Assembly: GCA_030323885.1 (NCBI GenBank)
Contig: CM059189.1
Span: 51,805,661-51,869,660 of the forward strand
Reading direction: 5' to 3'
Length of the DNA stretch: 64,000 nucleotides
DNA from: Branchipolynoe longqiensis
Lineage: Eukaryota > Annelida > Polychaeta > Phyllodocida > Polynoidae
Below, one piece after another: positions 54,022 through 63,440 of the stretch. Made by a program: the position numbers and the translations under genes. Under the pieces are notes generated by a model. It worked only from the letters and a program-made list of their open reading frames with translations, made no database searches and was not told the origin of the DNA. Each line of letters starts with the position of its first letter. Within the stretch, counting starts at the first letter, position 1.

Positions 54022-54302
54022 ATAAAATTTTCGAAACCCTCATTAAGCATTTGTTGCCACATAGAAGGCAATTTAATAGAACCTGTTACTGCTAAAGCCT
54101 ATGCTGTCAAAGTTTTGGCGCGCTTCCCAGAACTAATTTGACACGTTTGCACTTCAAATATCTAAAGAAATTACTCCTTTAAATTACTCCTTTAAAGTAA
54201 AAGCCACTTCAAATTAAAGTAAGGTAGATAATAACAATCAATTTAATATATTTATCTCATAAAAATGACAGAACCCCAAAACCATCGGACTACACAACTT
54301 TA
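54022..54302. mobile_element. MITE-1, right part
   Basis: AAATTTTC...to CATCGGACTACACAACTTTA; left terminus missing. Confidence 0.7.
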
Positions 54303-54309
54303 AACAATA

Positions 54310-54625
54310 TATCAAACTTCAAACAGGAAGGTCCACCTGTGAAGCTGCCAGTCATCCGATTGATCCTTCTCAGTGGACCCATTTCCGTTCCAACCAGTGG
54401 TTCACAACCGGTTCATCAAAGGCTGTGGTATGTGCTGTCCTGTCTGTGGGAAAGTGCATATAAAAGACCCCTTGCCGCTTGGCGGAAAGAGTAGCTTATG
54501 TGGGGGGGGGGGGGTTTCATCCAAAGAAATAGGTCAGAATGACCATATGTTTGACTTCCAATAGTCGATAAAATCAAAACAATGTGCTCTAGAGGCGCCG
54601 TTAAATTAAACAAGCGTTACTTTTT
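54310..54625 (+). mobile_element. SINE-B, plus orientation
   Basis: TCCACCTGTGAAGCTGCC to CGCCGTTAAATTAAACAAG, central GTGCTGTCCTGTCTGTGGGA present. Both ends lie near a shared TCAAACAGGAAG string (54309 and 54632), a probable 12-bp target duplication. Confidence 0.85.
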
Positions 54626-54672
54626 GTTTTCAAACAGGAAGCTTAGGGCAGAGTCCTTCTGACGTCACTTAC

Positions 54673-54753
54673 CTGGAGGGGGCAGGCGCTGGGCGTCTTC
54701 CACGTGAACACATACTCGCAGGTCTGGGTTTCACTCTGAAACATTGGCGCGTG
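54673..54753 (-). CDS. IGF2R: CI-MPR-like exon E3 (81 bp)
   Basis: Acceptor TTCGCTTGCAG, donor GTAAGT. Encodes T-C-E-Y-V-F-T-W-K-T-P-S-A-C-P, the opening of an MRH repeat. 27 codons, phase 0 in and out. Confidence 0.9.
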
Positions 54754-54789
54754 CTGCAAGCGAAACATCAATGGCGACTTCAGCCTGAG

Positions 54790-55098
54790 GAATGAGGTGT
54801 GCTCACCCATGCACTATTTGAGATTTCAGTTGAGTTTTATTTAACGACAAACATGTCGTATGGTAACTGTATAGCTTCCCCAAGAGATCTTCAAGTCGAA
54901 CAATCAATGTTACGTTGTTAAATTAAAGTTCATACTCAAGCAAAATAGATTGTTACAACAAATCGGCAAAATGTTATAACTGTCCCTACGTGTATACACA
55001 TATGTAACTTGTAAGCCTTTCACATGCATATATACACATGGCCACAGGACAAGTCATGTCAAAGTTACATAATAGTCACTCCATGAATAACCTTTGCT
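54790..55098. other. Intron sequence, no feature
   Basis: AT-rich, unique by eye; a SINE-B-like TTTATTTAACGACA scrap at 54836. Confidence 0.4.
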
Positions 55099-55427
55099 TA
55101 AAGTTGCATAGTCCGATGGTTTTGAGTTTCTGAGATAAATATATTAAATTGATCATTATAATCTACCTTACTTTAGTTTGAAGTAAATTTGAATTGAAAT
55201 GGCTACATTTTGAGATATTTGAAATTCAAACATGTGAAAATAATTTTGCCAAGCTTGCCAAAACTCTGATACCATAAGCTTCTGCAGTAACAGGTTCTAT
55301 TAAATCGACTCAGTGTTCCCTTCTATGTGGTAAGTGCGTCAGTATCTAAGTTAGATATGTAGAATCGAATCTAGATAATTTCTTTGATTTTGAAAATTTG
55401 ATGTTTCATCGGACTATGCAGCTTTAA
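55099..55427. mobile_element. MITE-1, full length
   Basis: TAAAGTTGCATAGTCCGATG to CATCGGACTATGCAGCTTTA. Confidence 0.87.
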
Positions 55428-55519
55428 TTTGTTCCTATTTTAGAGAGTTTTGTCCCTGTAATTTTCACTTATACAAGATACACTTTTAAAAACAAATCAG
55501 CAACTGATATTTTTACATC

Positions 55520-55842
55520 GGTTGGTTGTTAGAGTTTTATATCCTGGCAACATCTAAGGTCATATCAGGACGGGTACCAACTTGTGACAGTGCACTCACG
55601 GTGACTTTATAGTGCTGCCCAACTGGGAAATCAGGCCACCGATGCCATTACCCAATATCCCACTCAGTCACATTAGACTGACATTGAGCTAACCCATCCT
55701 TGCCTAATCCTAATAATGCCGAGCGCCAGGCTAGGAAGCGACAAGTATCAATTTGAAAGTCATTGTTGTGACTCGACCGGGAACCGAACTCCCGACCTTC
55801 CGCACGCAATCCTGCACTCTACCGATTAGGTCACCGCGCATG
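55520..55842 (-). mobile_element. SINE-A, full length
   Basis: GGTTGGTTGTTAGAGTTTTA to CCGCGCATGG. Confidence 0.85.
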
Positions 55843-56289
55843 GTGATATTTTTACACAGAATCAAATATGCCCCTGCATGCATACATATATAATGCAAGC
55901 ATTTTACATATGGCGATAGCACAAAGTTACATAAAATAGTGATTAACTCACGTATACAGGATATTCAAGGTGTCTGTGTTATAAGCAGTAATCAGGTTAG
56001 TCTCCCACAAATTATTCAAATTTGAGCAGGATATTCAGTATTAGATAATTCGATTATTACACCACTTTCAGAAGCTCATCAATGGGGTTCACGTGTTTAG
56101 CAGTCAGGCAGTCAGTACATGAGCCTCACCACCAGGTGGCGGCAGGGACCACGCCTACCACACGTGCATAACTAGTTAGTGTATTATGTAAATTAGAAAC
56201 ATTTCACCAACTTTGCTTAGCGGTAAAAATCTAAAAGTATCACGACTCATTGTAATAGGCAAATAAAAAACTTTAAACAAATAAAAAAT

Positions 56290-56375
56290 TACCACGCTAG
56301 CACAGAATGCAAGAGATGTGGATTCGATTCCTACCCTAGGCGCAATATTTCCCATTTTCATCACCCCCCCATGAT
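56290..56375 (+). mobile_element. tRNA-headed repeat, truncated
   Basis: GCAAGAGATGTGGATTCGAT...CACAATATTTCCCATTTTCA motif, B box GGATTCGATTCC; same family as 56560-56668. Confidence 0.55.
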
Positions 56376-56559
56376 ACTGGTTGCCGTGACCAGGATACTG
56401 TACCATGTAATTTTGTAAGTGCACTGCCTGTATGTATGTAATTATAAGCTGTAAATGACCATTTTAAAAACTTACAATTTCAGGGTGACGAGTGTAGTGG
56501 TCTGCACTGACCTCTCAGGCAAGGAGCCACATAGACAAGTAGGGGTGGACAGGGTCATG

Positions 56560-56668
56560 ATATAAGGGAGCCTAGGTGGGGTAATGGTTAGCACACTGGC
56601 CTGGAATGCAAGAGACGTGAGTTCGAAACCTGCTCTAGGCACAATATTTCCCATTTTCATCACCACCC
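56560..56668 (+). mobile_element. tRNA-headed SINE fragment
   Basis: A box TGGGGTAATGGTTAGCACAC, B box GAGTTCGAAACC, tail ATTTCCCATTTTCATCACC. A minus-strand relative is at 58437-58565. Confidence 0.65.
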
Positions 56669-56689
56669 TTGACAATACAAATAATATCT

Positions 56690-57060
56690 AGACTTGGTGC
56701 ACTGACGCTAGATTTAGAAACACTCATAGGACAGTTCTCTGCTGCATACCTAGATTCAACATTGACAGAGCGGCAACCAGCCATGTGTGCAAGGGGCCAT
56801 GTCAACCTGCTGCAGCGGGACTCGAATGGTGTCTCCGGGACTCGAATGGTGTCTCCTGGTGGCAGAGGGAGCCGCCCAGATAGCGGCAAGACAGCGCCCC
56901 ATTGCGCCCGGCGATCGGCCGGCTACAGCGGAGGCTCTGAGAAGCGCCCTTACCGTCCACCTGACACTAAATTTAGAAACACCCATAGGACAGTTCTCTG
57001 CTGCATAGACAGAGCGGCAACCAGCCCTGTGTATAAGGGACCATGTCCACATCTGCAGAC
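56690..57060 (-). pseudogene. Decayed tandem duplicate of exon E2 and adjacent intron
   Basis: 56810-56975 resembles E2 at base level (GGCGGCTCCCTCTGCCACCA conserved) but has lost about 30 bp covering the F-x-C end and the donor, and carries an internal 18-bp duplication (GGGACTCGAATGGTGTCTCC twice). The downstream intron (GGCTGGTTGCCGCTCTGTC) is duplicated with it. Confidence 0.85.
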
Positions 57061-57068
57061 CAACCTAC

Positions 57069-57262
57069 CTGCATGTCAGAACACTCGAAGATGATGCGTG
57101 TGCTGCGGCGGGACTCGAGTGGTGTCCCCTGGTGGCAGAGGGAGCCGCCCAGGTAGCGGATAGACAGTGCCCCGTTGCGCCCAGCGATAGGCCTGCTCTG
57201 TATGTAGCCGAGGTTCTGAGAAGTGCCTTTGTGGTCCACCTGACACCCGCCGATAGCGCCCC
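57069..57262 (-). CDS. IGF2R: CI-MPR-like exon E2
   Basis: 194 bp, acceptor CGCCGTGTAG, donor GTAGGT. Encodes G-G-C-Q-V-D, A-L-S-I-R-Y-L-G-G-S-L-C and T-R-I-I-F-E-C, the last third of an MRH repeat. Two bases in, phase 0 out. A partial copy of the exon lies downstream. Confidence 0.92.
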
Positions 57263-57423
57263 CTACACGGCGGGAAGAGACACGTCAAGGGTGTGTGTGG
57301 GGGGGGGGGGGGGGAGGGGAGGGGGGGGTGGAAAGAGACACACAGAGCAAAGCACGCGCTTCTACAGGCACAGGCAGTTATCTTATTCTACTTTGTATTC
57401 ACAATTATATCGTTAGTCCAAAT

Positions 57424-57792
57424 TACATTAATTTTGTTGTTTTTGTTGTTTTACATCCTAGCAACATCTAAGGTCATATCAGGATGGGTACCAACTTGTG
57501 ACAGCACGCACTCATGGGGGGGGGACTTTTATAGTGCTGCCCCACTGGAAGATCAGGCTGCTGGCACCATGACCAGATATCCCACACAGTCACATTATCC
57601 CGACACTGAGCCAACCAGTCCTTGCCCTATCCTAAAAATGCCAGGCATCTGGCTAGGAAGCGACAAGTATAAATTTGTAAGTCATTGGTTTAACTCGACC
57701 AGGGTTCGAACCCATGAATCCATGGGTTCGGATACCCCAATCTCCCAAAACAGGAGACGGACGCTCAACTCATTCGGCCATCCCGTCTGGTT
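57424..57792 (-). mobile_element. SINE-A, variant head
   Basis: TTTTGTTGTTTTACATCCTA to CATCCCGTCTGG; head like 17384 and 41540. Confidence 0.87.
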
Positions 57793-57951
57793 GTGAGTTG
57801 AGTGAGTCCAGGCTACAAGGGAACGAGTCCTTCCCACCAACAACTAACTAACTAGCCGTCACTCTTATTCCTGCGTTGTTTTACTAAAACCATTACCAGA
57901 CACGGTGGCTGAATCCGAAGAGTATGCAGAAGGCGGCAAGTTTTGACCTAC

Positions 57952-58254
57952 CTGGGCATTCGGCTCCGGCGATGGGGTTCAGCGTGTGGCACACGTTGAG
58001 GTAGTAGGCGAGGTCGTTGTGGGCGATCCTCGCGTCGGTCACGTGCCAGTTTCCGGTGGCGCGACTCAGCGGCGACAGATCATACTGACGGCCGTCCGCG
58101 TCCACTGTCACGCAGTCGACAGGCTGCGGCGGGCAGGCGAGTGCCGTGCGCAGCGACAGAATCACAGCGTCTGTGTCTGCACGGGAGACGCGCAGCGCGC
58201 CACCTAGCGTCGTCTTGTCGCACTCGAACTGTATCACCACGTCGCGCTTCTGGC
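57952..58254 (-). CDS. IGF2R: CI-MPR-like exon E1 (first exon in window)
   Basis: 303 bp, acceptor GCGGTGCGTTGCAG, donor GTAGGT. Begins with the end of an upstream repeat (V-V-I-Q-F-E-C-D) and continues through S-L-R-T-A-L-A-C-P, D-C-V-T-V, Q-Y-D-L-S-P-L and Y-Y-L-N-V-C-H-T-L-N-P. Where other repeats have C-x-(Y/F)-x-F-x-W-x-T, this one has A-V-I-L-S-L-R-T, so a cysteine and the Trp are missing. One base is supplied by the previous exon, outside the window. Confidence 0.9.
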
Positions 58255-58436
58255 CTGCAACGCACCGCCACAGAGATGCCATTGTGTGACCAAGATTTTA
58301 TTTAACATTTTATTTAACATTTAACATTTAACAAGCTAAGTTTTAATGAGGAAAGATGCAGCATGACAATCGGACATATATCATGATATAGTATAATCAT
58401 ACAACATATAACATAATATATTCATGGGGGGGGGGG

Positions 58437-58565
58437 GGGGGGAGGTGATGAAAATGGGAAATATTGAGCCTAGAGCGGGATTCAAACTCACATCTCTTGC
58501 AATCCGGGCCAGTGTGCTAACCGTTACACCACCTAGGGTCCGTGATGTCACCACCCTACCCAGGC
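58437..58565 (-). mobile_element. tRNA-headed SINE fragment
   Basis: Preceded by a G-run (58425-58442). Minus-strand A box GGTGTAACGGTTAGCACACT and B box GAGTTTGAATCCC. Confidence 0.65.
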
Positions 58566-58690
58566 CTATGTGTCATTTTCTAGGCTACGCTTGCCACCTT
58601 GAGCTGTTCATGTAGCTGATTAAGCCATTCACATTCGCGATATAATTTTTTAGGTGGGTGCGAGTGAAAATTGGGAGATTTACACATGGA

Positions 58691-59010
58691 ATAGTATAGT
58701 TATACGAGTCTTACCTTGGTACAGATGATGGATAACTGTTGTTTTACCGAGGTATAAGCCTCGGATAGATGTGGGCTAGGGAGAGAGGTAAGCACGTCCG
58801 GTACCAGCAATCTTAACCTACTTATTGAGGATAAAAATGACTTTCAAACAATGGATACTATTACTTTACCGAAAAGGTACACCAACGGAATAGATGTGGC
58901 AGGGTGTGGCGGGAGGGGCCCTAGCCCACATCTATCCGAGGCTTATACCTCGGTTAAAACAACAGTTATCCATCATCTGTACCAAGGTAAGACTCGTATA
59001 ACTATACTAT
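58691..59010. repeat. Long inverted repeat, arms 58691-58781 and 58919-59010
   Basis: The 91/92-bp arms are reverse complements apart from one indel. The 137-bp loop contains a further ACC(G)GAGGTA motif. No ORF. It adjoins the 3' side of the DIRS1-like remnant. Confidence 0.92.
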
Positions 59011-59159
59011 TTTACCTCGGTAAACAGCCTCAGGCTAGCCTCAGGCTAGGGGGACCTTTACATAATTCATTTTTATCCTTAATATCATTCTTTCTTATTA
59101 TTATAACATTCTAAATTTTTGTTCTCACCTATTCTTGTTAGTTGGCGAGGAAGACGCTT

Positions 59160-60300
59160 TGCAACGCCGGTAGGCTTTTCTAGTCGTTTATTATAATGTG
59201 TTTGCAAACGACTTAGCCGTCTTCCAGCTTCTGCAGTAGCTGCTGTTTCTTTTCACGAAATACCAAGCACCCGTGCCTTGGAGACCATGGCTCCTCTAGT
59301 TGAGTGGGAAGAGTATTTACTCGTATCCACTCCAGCCAATTTCAAACACCGTAATTGTCCATCTGGCAAGTGTGGTCTCGTGAAATCGCCTTATGTGGCT
59401 TTATAAAGCTCACTAATAGTTGTTGTGGATGCACGTAAATCCTTTGTCTTGTATATATAAGCCCGTATGGCCGACACAAACACATAATTTCCGATCATTC
59501 GGAAAACAGTCTAAGTGAACCGTTGATAAAGGGTCACCTAACGTGTGTCGATTTAAGCAATTTTTCTAAATCAAACGTTGCTAGCATTGTTGCTTGTCTA
59601 TTTCTAATCCAGTTAAGGATAAAGCAACAATCGTCTGTCCTCTGTGTCCGGTTACTAACAATAACAGGACCGCGACCTTAAAACCTAACTGTTTTATATC
59701 TAACCACGAGTTGTGAGGCCAAGCCTGAAAACAACTTAAATACTATAGAAACATCCCAAAACCGACTATACTTTGGTTTTGGAGGATTCCTTTGATAAAT
59801 TGAACGAAGTAAATAACAAATAACATGATGTTTTCCAACTGTTTCGCCATCAATTCTAGGTAATATAATTGATAACGCACACCTCGCCGCATTAATCGAT
59901 CCAAAGGAAAGTCCTTCATCCTCTAGAGAACGAAGAGAAACCGAGCTACTTGTGAAATCTTTGGATTTGTTGGCTTAACTTTCATTAACAAACAATGTAC
60001 ACCCCATTTCTTTAAATAGGTTGTATACATTTTGACAGTTCCTGGCCTCCAGGCATCCGATACTATCCTATCCTCAGTAATTCTGTCCAATCCAAATTGC
60101 TGTAGCTGCTTCCTTAGAAAAGGAATGCCAATAGGGGCGTCGTTGACACGTCGCCGTGAACCACTAGCGGTCCGTGGTGCGTCAGATTCCCGAGTTTTCT
60201 TGGGAATCGTATACGATCTTTTGCCAGTTGTGAAACTGCTGGCAGCCAAGGTTGCGTGTCCCAATCGGGCACCACCAGTATCGCATGTGTCCCTTCCAAG
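59160..60300 (-). pseudogene. DIRS1-like tyrosine recombinase, several frameshifts
   Basis: The N-terminal part reads in one frame down to 59923 (R-P-G-T-V-K-M-Y-T-T-Y-L-K-K-W). A frameshift follows, then K-H-H-V-I-C-Y-L-L-R and P-P-K-P-K-Y. Further frames give L-V-T-G-H-R-G-Q-T (catalytic Arg), Y-S-S-H-S-T-R-G-A (H-x-x-R) and T-H-Y-N-K-R (Tyr). All four catalytic elements are visible, but in different frames. Confidence 0.8.
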
Positions 60301-62040
60301 CCGATTTTTCTCACTACTCGGCTGATAATGCTAAATGGTGGGAAAATATAAAAATAATTATTTTCCCAGGTAATAGCAAACGCATCTACTTTCCAAGCAT
60401 CCGGTTCAGGATGCCAAGAAACATAACAGGGTAACTTGTTATTATTTCGTGATGCAAATAAGTCAACTTCAGGTGTACCCCATTTTTCACAAACGAAGTT
60501 AAACAAATGTGTAGAGAGAGACCACTCTAAATGGTCATGGAAATTTCTACTTTTATAATCTGCAAGTGTATTTTGTGACCCTGGAATATGCGCTACAGTC
60601 AGCCAGACTTGTTGAGCCTGTGCCCAGTTCCAAATCAGTTTAGATAACTGATTGCAAGACTTTGATTTGGTTCCACCCATGTTACGAATATATGCCATGG
60701 CAGTAGTATTATCAGTTAGTATTCTAACCTGTGATTTATTTATCTTTACTAAACTACGTAAGCCCAAGATAAATAGCACGCAATTCTAGTGCATTAATAT
60801 AGTCTGATTTTTCATCATCATTCCATCTACCTCCTGTTGTGACCCCATCTCGATGAGCTCCCCAACCTTCTAACGAAGCATCAGTAGTAATTACTGTATT
60901 AGGTTCCGCCATGCGGATTGGATTTGGTGAACTTGCTATATGTTGCATCCACCATCCAATATCCTGTAACCCTTCTTGCGAAATAAACATCTTTCGCTCA
61001 AAATTGCCTTTAGTTCGTGTTAACGCTAAATTTTTATCTATTTCTAGCGACTTAATATGGGCCTTCCCATATAACACCGCAGGTGCATATGAGGTCATTA
61101 TGCCAATAAGAACAGCAACCTGTCTAATTTTTGGCTTTGATAACTTAATAAGCTGAGTCGCTGTAGTCATAAACTTAATTAGTTTTTGTTCTGTTATCGA
61201 CACTGTAAGGGACTGTGTATCCAGAATAAACCCTAAACATTTAAGTTGTTTTGTTGGTTTAAACACTGACTTTTGTTGATGTACATAAAACCCCAATTTA
61301 GTGAGTAATGCACATAAATCCAAAACTGCATTCACACAACCAATTTGTGTTGATGCTATAATAAAAGAATCATCTATGTATGGAAACATTATATGACCCT
61401 TCCTCGCCATTACCGAGGAAGAAAACAGGTTTAAGCAATTTAGTAAATAAACGTGGCGCACAAGCTAAGCCATTCGGCATACAGGTAAACTCATAGAGTT
61501 GGTTATCCCAAATAAATCGAAGAAATTTTCGGTATTTTCCCATTATGGGAAGCGTATAATATGCATCCTGTAAATCAACACTAGCCATCCACGCATCTGG
61601 TGTAATCAGATCCCGTGCCGTATCTAGAGAGAACATTTTAAAATGTCTATATTCCACCCTTTTATTAAGGATTGTTAAATCCAGGATCATTCGAACATCA
61701 CCATTAGGCTTCGGTCTCGAGAAAATGTTTGAAATAAACTGTCCTGAACAGTGTGTCACTTTTTGTATAATTCCTTTCTCAAAGAATTTATGTACCTGTT
61801 TAGTTAGTGCGTCTCGTTCAACTGGTTGAATGTTATATGGAAAAGGTATTATACTTTGTACAGGAATTTGTGTAAAAGGAATTTGAACACCCCTAACTAT
61901 TTCTATAATTTCTTGGTCACTAGTAATTTTGTGCCACTCAGAAATATGATTACTAATATTACCTGCCACAAAGTTGCTTACAGTTTGTGTGTTTTTAGAG
62001 GCTACAGGGACTTGTAAAGTTTGTGTTTGGACCTCTACTT
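60114..62040 (-). pseudogene. DIRS1-like reverse transcriptase / RNase H, two frameshifts
   Basis: Three overlapping frames (to 61370, 61461-60754, 60779-60114) encode R-M-I-L-D-L-T-I-L-N, the palm F-P-Y-I-D-D-S, T-T-D-A-S-L-E-G-W-G, L-T-D-N-T-T-A and H-I-P-G-S-Q-N-T-L-A-D, then V-P-D-W-D-T-Q-P-W. Shifts are near 61425 and 60775. Overlaps the end of ORF1, as in DIRS1. Confidence 0.87.
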
Positions 62041-63392
62041 GGACCCCCCCTGGGGAAAGGTCTCGACGAGTTGAACCCTCGACCTATTGGCCGTGCGGTG
62101 TTGTCGGTCCAGCCTGGGCGAGCGCCCCGGCCCCGAAACCCTTGACCGAAGTTTGAACTCGGTCTGGTTCCTCTGGTGAACCGTCGTGGACGAAAATCCC
62201 CTCGTGACTTTTTGAAATGAGGAACTTCCTGTTTCTTCTTGCCATCCATGTTTTTGCCACTCTTGGCTGCAGTCTCTACCTCTTTATAGAGGTATTGTAG
62301 TTGACCGCCAAACATCTTGGTATTATCTAAAGGTTTCCCTTTAATCGGCTCTGGAGCAAGATAGAGCGTAAACTCCTTCCCCTCATTATCGGTAACCTTC
62401 TTAGAGCGAGCCACTTCTTTGCCAGCATCTGTGCAAACTGACTTGAAGACATTTTCATATCTTCGAAACGACAGGTAATTACCTGCCGCCGCTAGTACTG
62501 CAATGCCTTTGTCCATTGTCTTAGCCAAAGATGAGAACTTATTTTCACTCTGCATCCTATTAGCCACAGGAACAATAGCTGTTAGGGTAGCCAACACTGC
62601 CTTATGCACTGTGTGCAACACATCCTCAAACTTCTTACGGTCATCCGTCATATTGACATCCCGATCCATCTCTTTAATGATGGAGTTGGGAACACCCTTT
62701 ATGCCTGTTAACTCATCTCCTAACTTGGAGATAACCTCCGCCGGTTTGAACGTGCGAAAATGACCATTCACGGTCTCGCGCATAAGCGTAGTGGTTTTAA
62801 TCCGCTTAGCCTTTGGCTTCTCCACCTTCTTAGCCACTTTAGTGCCAATGTCCGCATAGACCCCTTCATATACGGTGTCTGAGTCTGATTCCGTAGAAGT
62901 AGACCCAGTGGACGACTCAGAAGAAGAATATTTCCTCTTCCTCTTCTTCTTTTTGGACTTAGTCTTCCGCTTTTTGCGCAAACCAGACTCTGCCCGCTCC
63001 TTGGTGAATTCATCACCCGAAGAAATCACCTGTTTCTTCTTCTTCCTCCGTTTAGGAGAAGGAGGAGGAGGAGCCTTAAGCTCCACCGCCGAGTCTGTGT
63101 CCAAGAAATCTTCAAATGAATCCTCTTGGACACTCGGCCTACGCCGCTTCCGAGACACAGGCGATTTGGCAGTCAAGATGTGGCTTTCCAATCTTGCAAA
63201 GCGAGCCTCCCAATCTGGAGGCGCAGGCACATCAGGCACTGCGTCCTCGTCCGGGTCGGAGAGGATATGCGCCCGGGGCTGTGTCGACGGCCCTGCCGAC
63301 AACACGGGTGAGGAGTCGTACTCCTCGTCCACTCCACTCGGAACACGCCCCTCGGCTGCTGCTGCACCGCGCTTACTCCGCTTCGTGGCCAT
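61995..63392 (-). CDS. DIRS1-like ORF1 (Gag-like), intact
   Basis: ATG at 63392-63390 (M-A-T-K-R-S-K-R-G) to TAA at 61995. 465 residues: an acidic/Pro N-terminus, a Lys/Arg-rich block (P-K-R-R-K-K-K-K), a Ser-rich acidic stretch, an alpha-helical central domain (about residues 220-370) and an Arg/Gly-rich C-terminus (R-G-R-G-A-R-P). Layout fits DIRS1 ORF1. No Cys/His finger. Confidence 0.78.
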   Translation of the reverse strand: MATKRSKRGAAAAEGRVPSGVDEEYDSSPVLSAGPSTQPRAHILSDPDEDAVPDVPAPPDWEARFARLESHILTAKSPVSRKRRRPSVQEDSFEDFLDTDSAVELKAPPPPSPKRRKKKKQVISSGDEFTKERAESGLRKKRKTKSKKKKRKRKYSSSESSTGSTSTESDSDTVYEGVYADIGTKVAKKVEKPKAKRIKTTTLMRETVNGHFRTFKPAEVISKLGDELTGIKGVPNSIIKEMDRDVNMTDDRKKFEDVLHTVHKAVLATLTAIVPVANRMQSENKFSSLAKTMDKGIAVLAAAGNYLSFRRYENVFKSVCTDAGKEVARSKKVTDNEGKEFTLYLAPEPIKGKPLDNTKMFGGQLQYLYKEVETAAKSGKNMDGKKKQEVPHFKKSRGDFRPRRFTRGTRPSSNFGQGFRGRGARPGWTDNTARPIGRGFNSSRPFPRGGPSRGPNTNFTSPCSL

Positions 63393-63440
63393 CGGGAACT
63401 GAAACAAACATTTTTGATCAGTCCCGGTATATATATATGT

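Larger units (their letters stand above)
6449..58254 (-). other. IGF2R: CI-MPR/IGF2R-like gene, 21-exon internal segment
   Basis: Twenty-one exons on the minus strand encode consecutive MRH (mannose-6-phosphate receptor homology) repeats, numbered here E1 (58.2 kb) to E21 (6.5 kb) in transcription order. In the known family this type I membrane receptor binds mannose-6-phosphate-tagged hydrolases in the Golgi and delivers them to endosomes. Seen here: about 3.57 kb of coding sequence, seven full repeats (E1-2, E3-5, E6-8, E9-11, E11-13, E14-16, E17-19), the end of an earlier repeat in E1 and an incomplete one in E20-21. Junction phases match throughout (1,0,0,1,2,1,2,0,1,1,0,0,0,0,1,0,2,1,2,2). 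No signal peptide, fibronectin type II or transmembrane segment lies in the window, so both gene ends are outside. No in-frame stop occurs in any chosen exon, so the gene looks functional despite its transposon load. Confidence 0.88.
59100..63440 (-). mobile_element. DIRS1-like retrotransposon, frameshifted
   Basis: Order on the minus strand: Gag-like ORF1, overlapping RT/RNase H, then tyrosine recombinase. Terminal inverted repeats and the internal complementary region of DIRS1 were not found by eye, so the limits are approximate. At least two frameshifts in RT/RH and several in the recombinase. Confidence 0.8.

Noticed and set aside
56669..57094. 141-codon plus-strand ORF
   Set aside because: Shadow of E2 and its decayed duplicate on the opposite strand.
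57293..57796. 167-codon plus-strand ORF
   Set aside because: Mostly SINE-A sequence read in the antisense direction.
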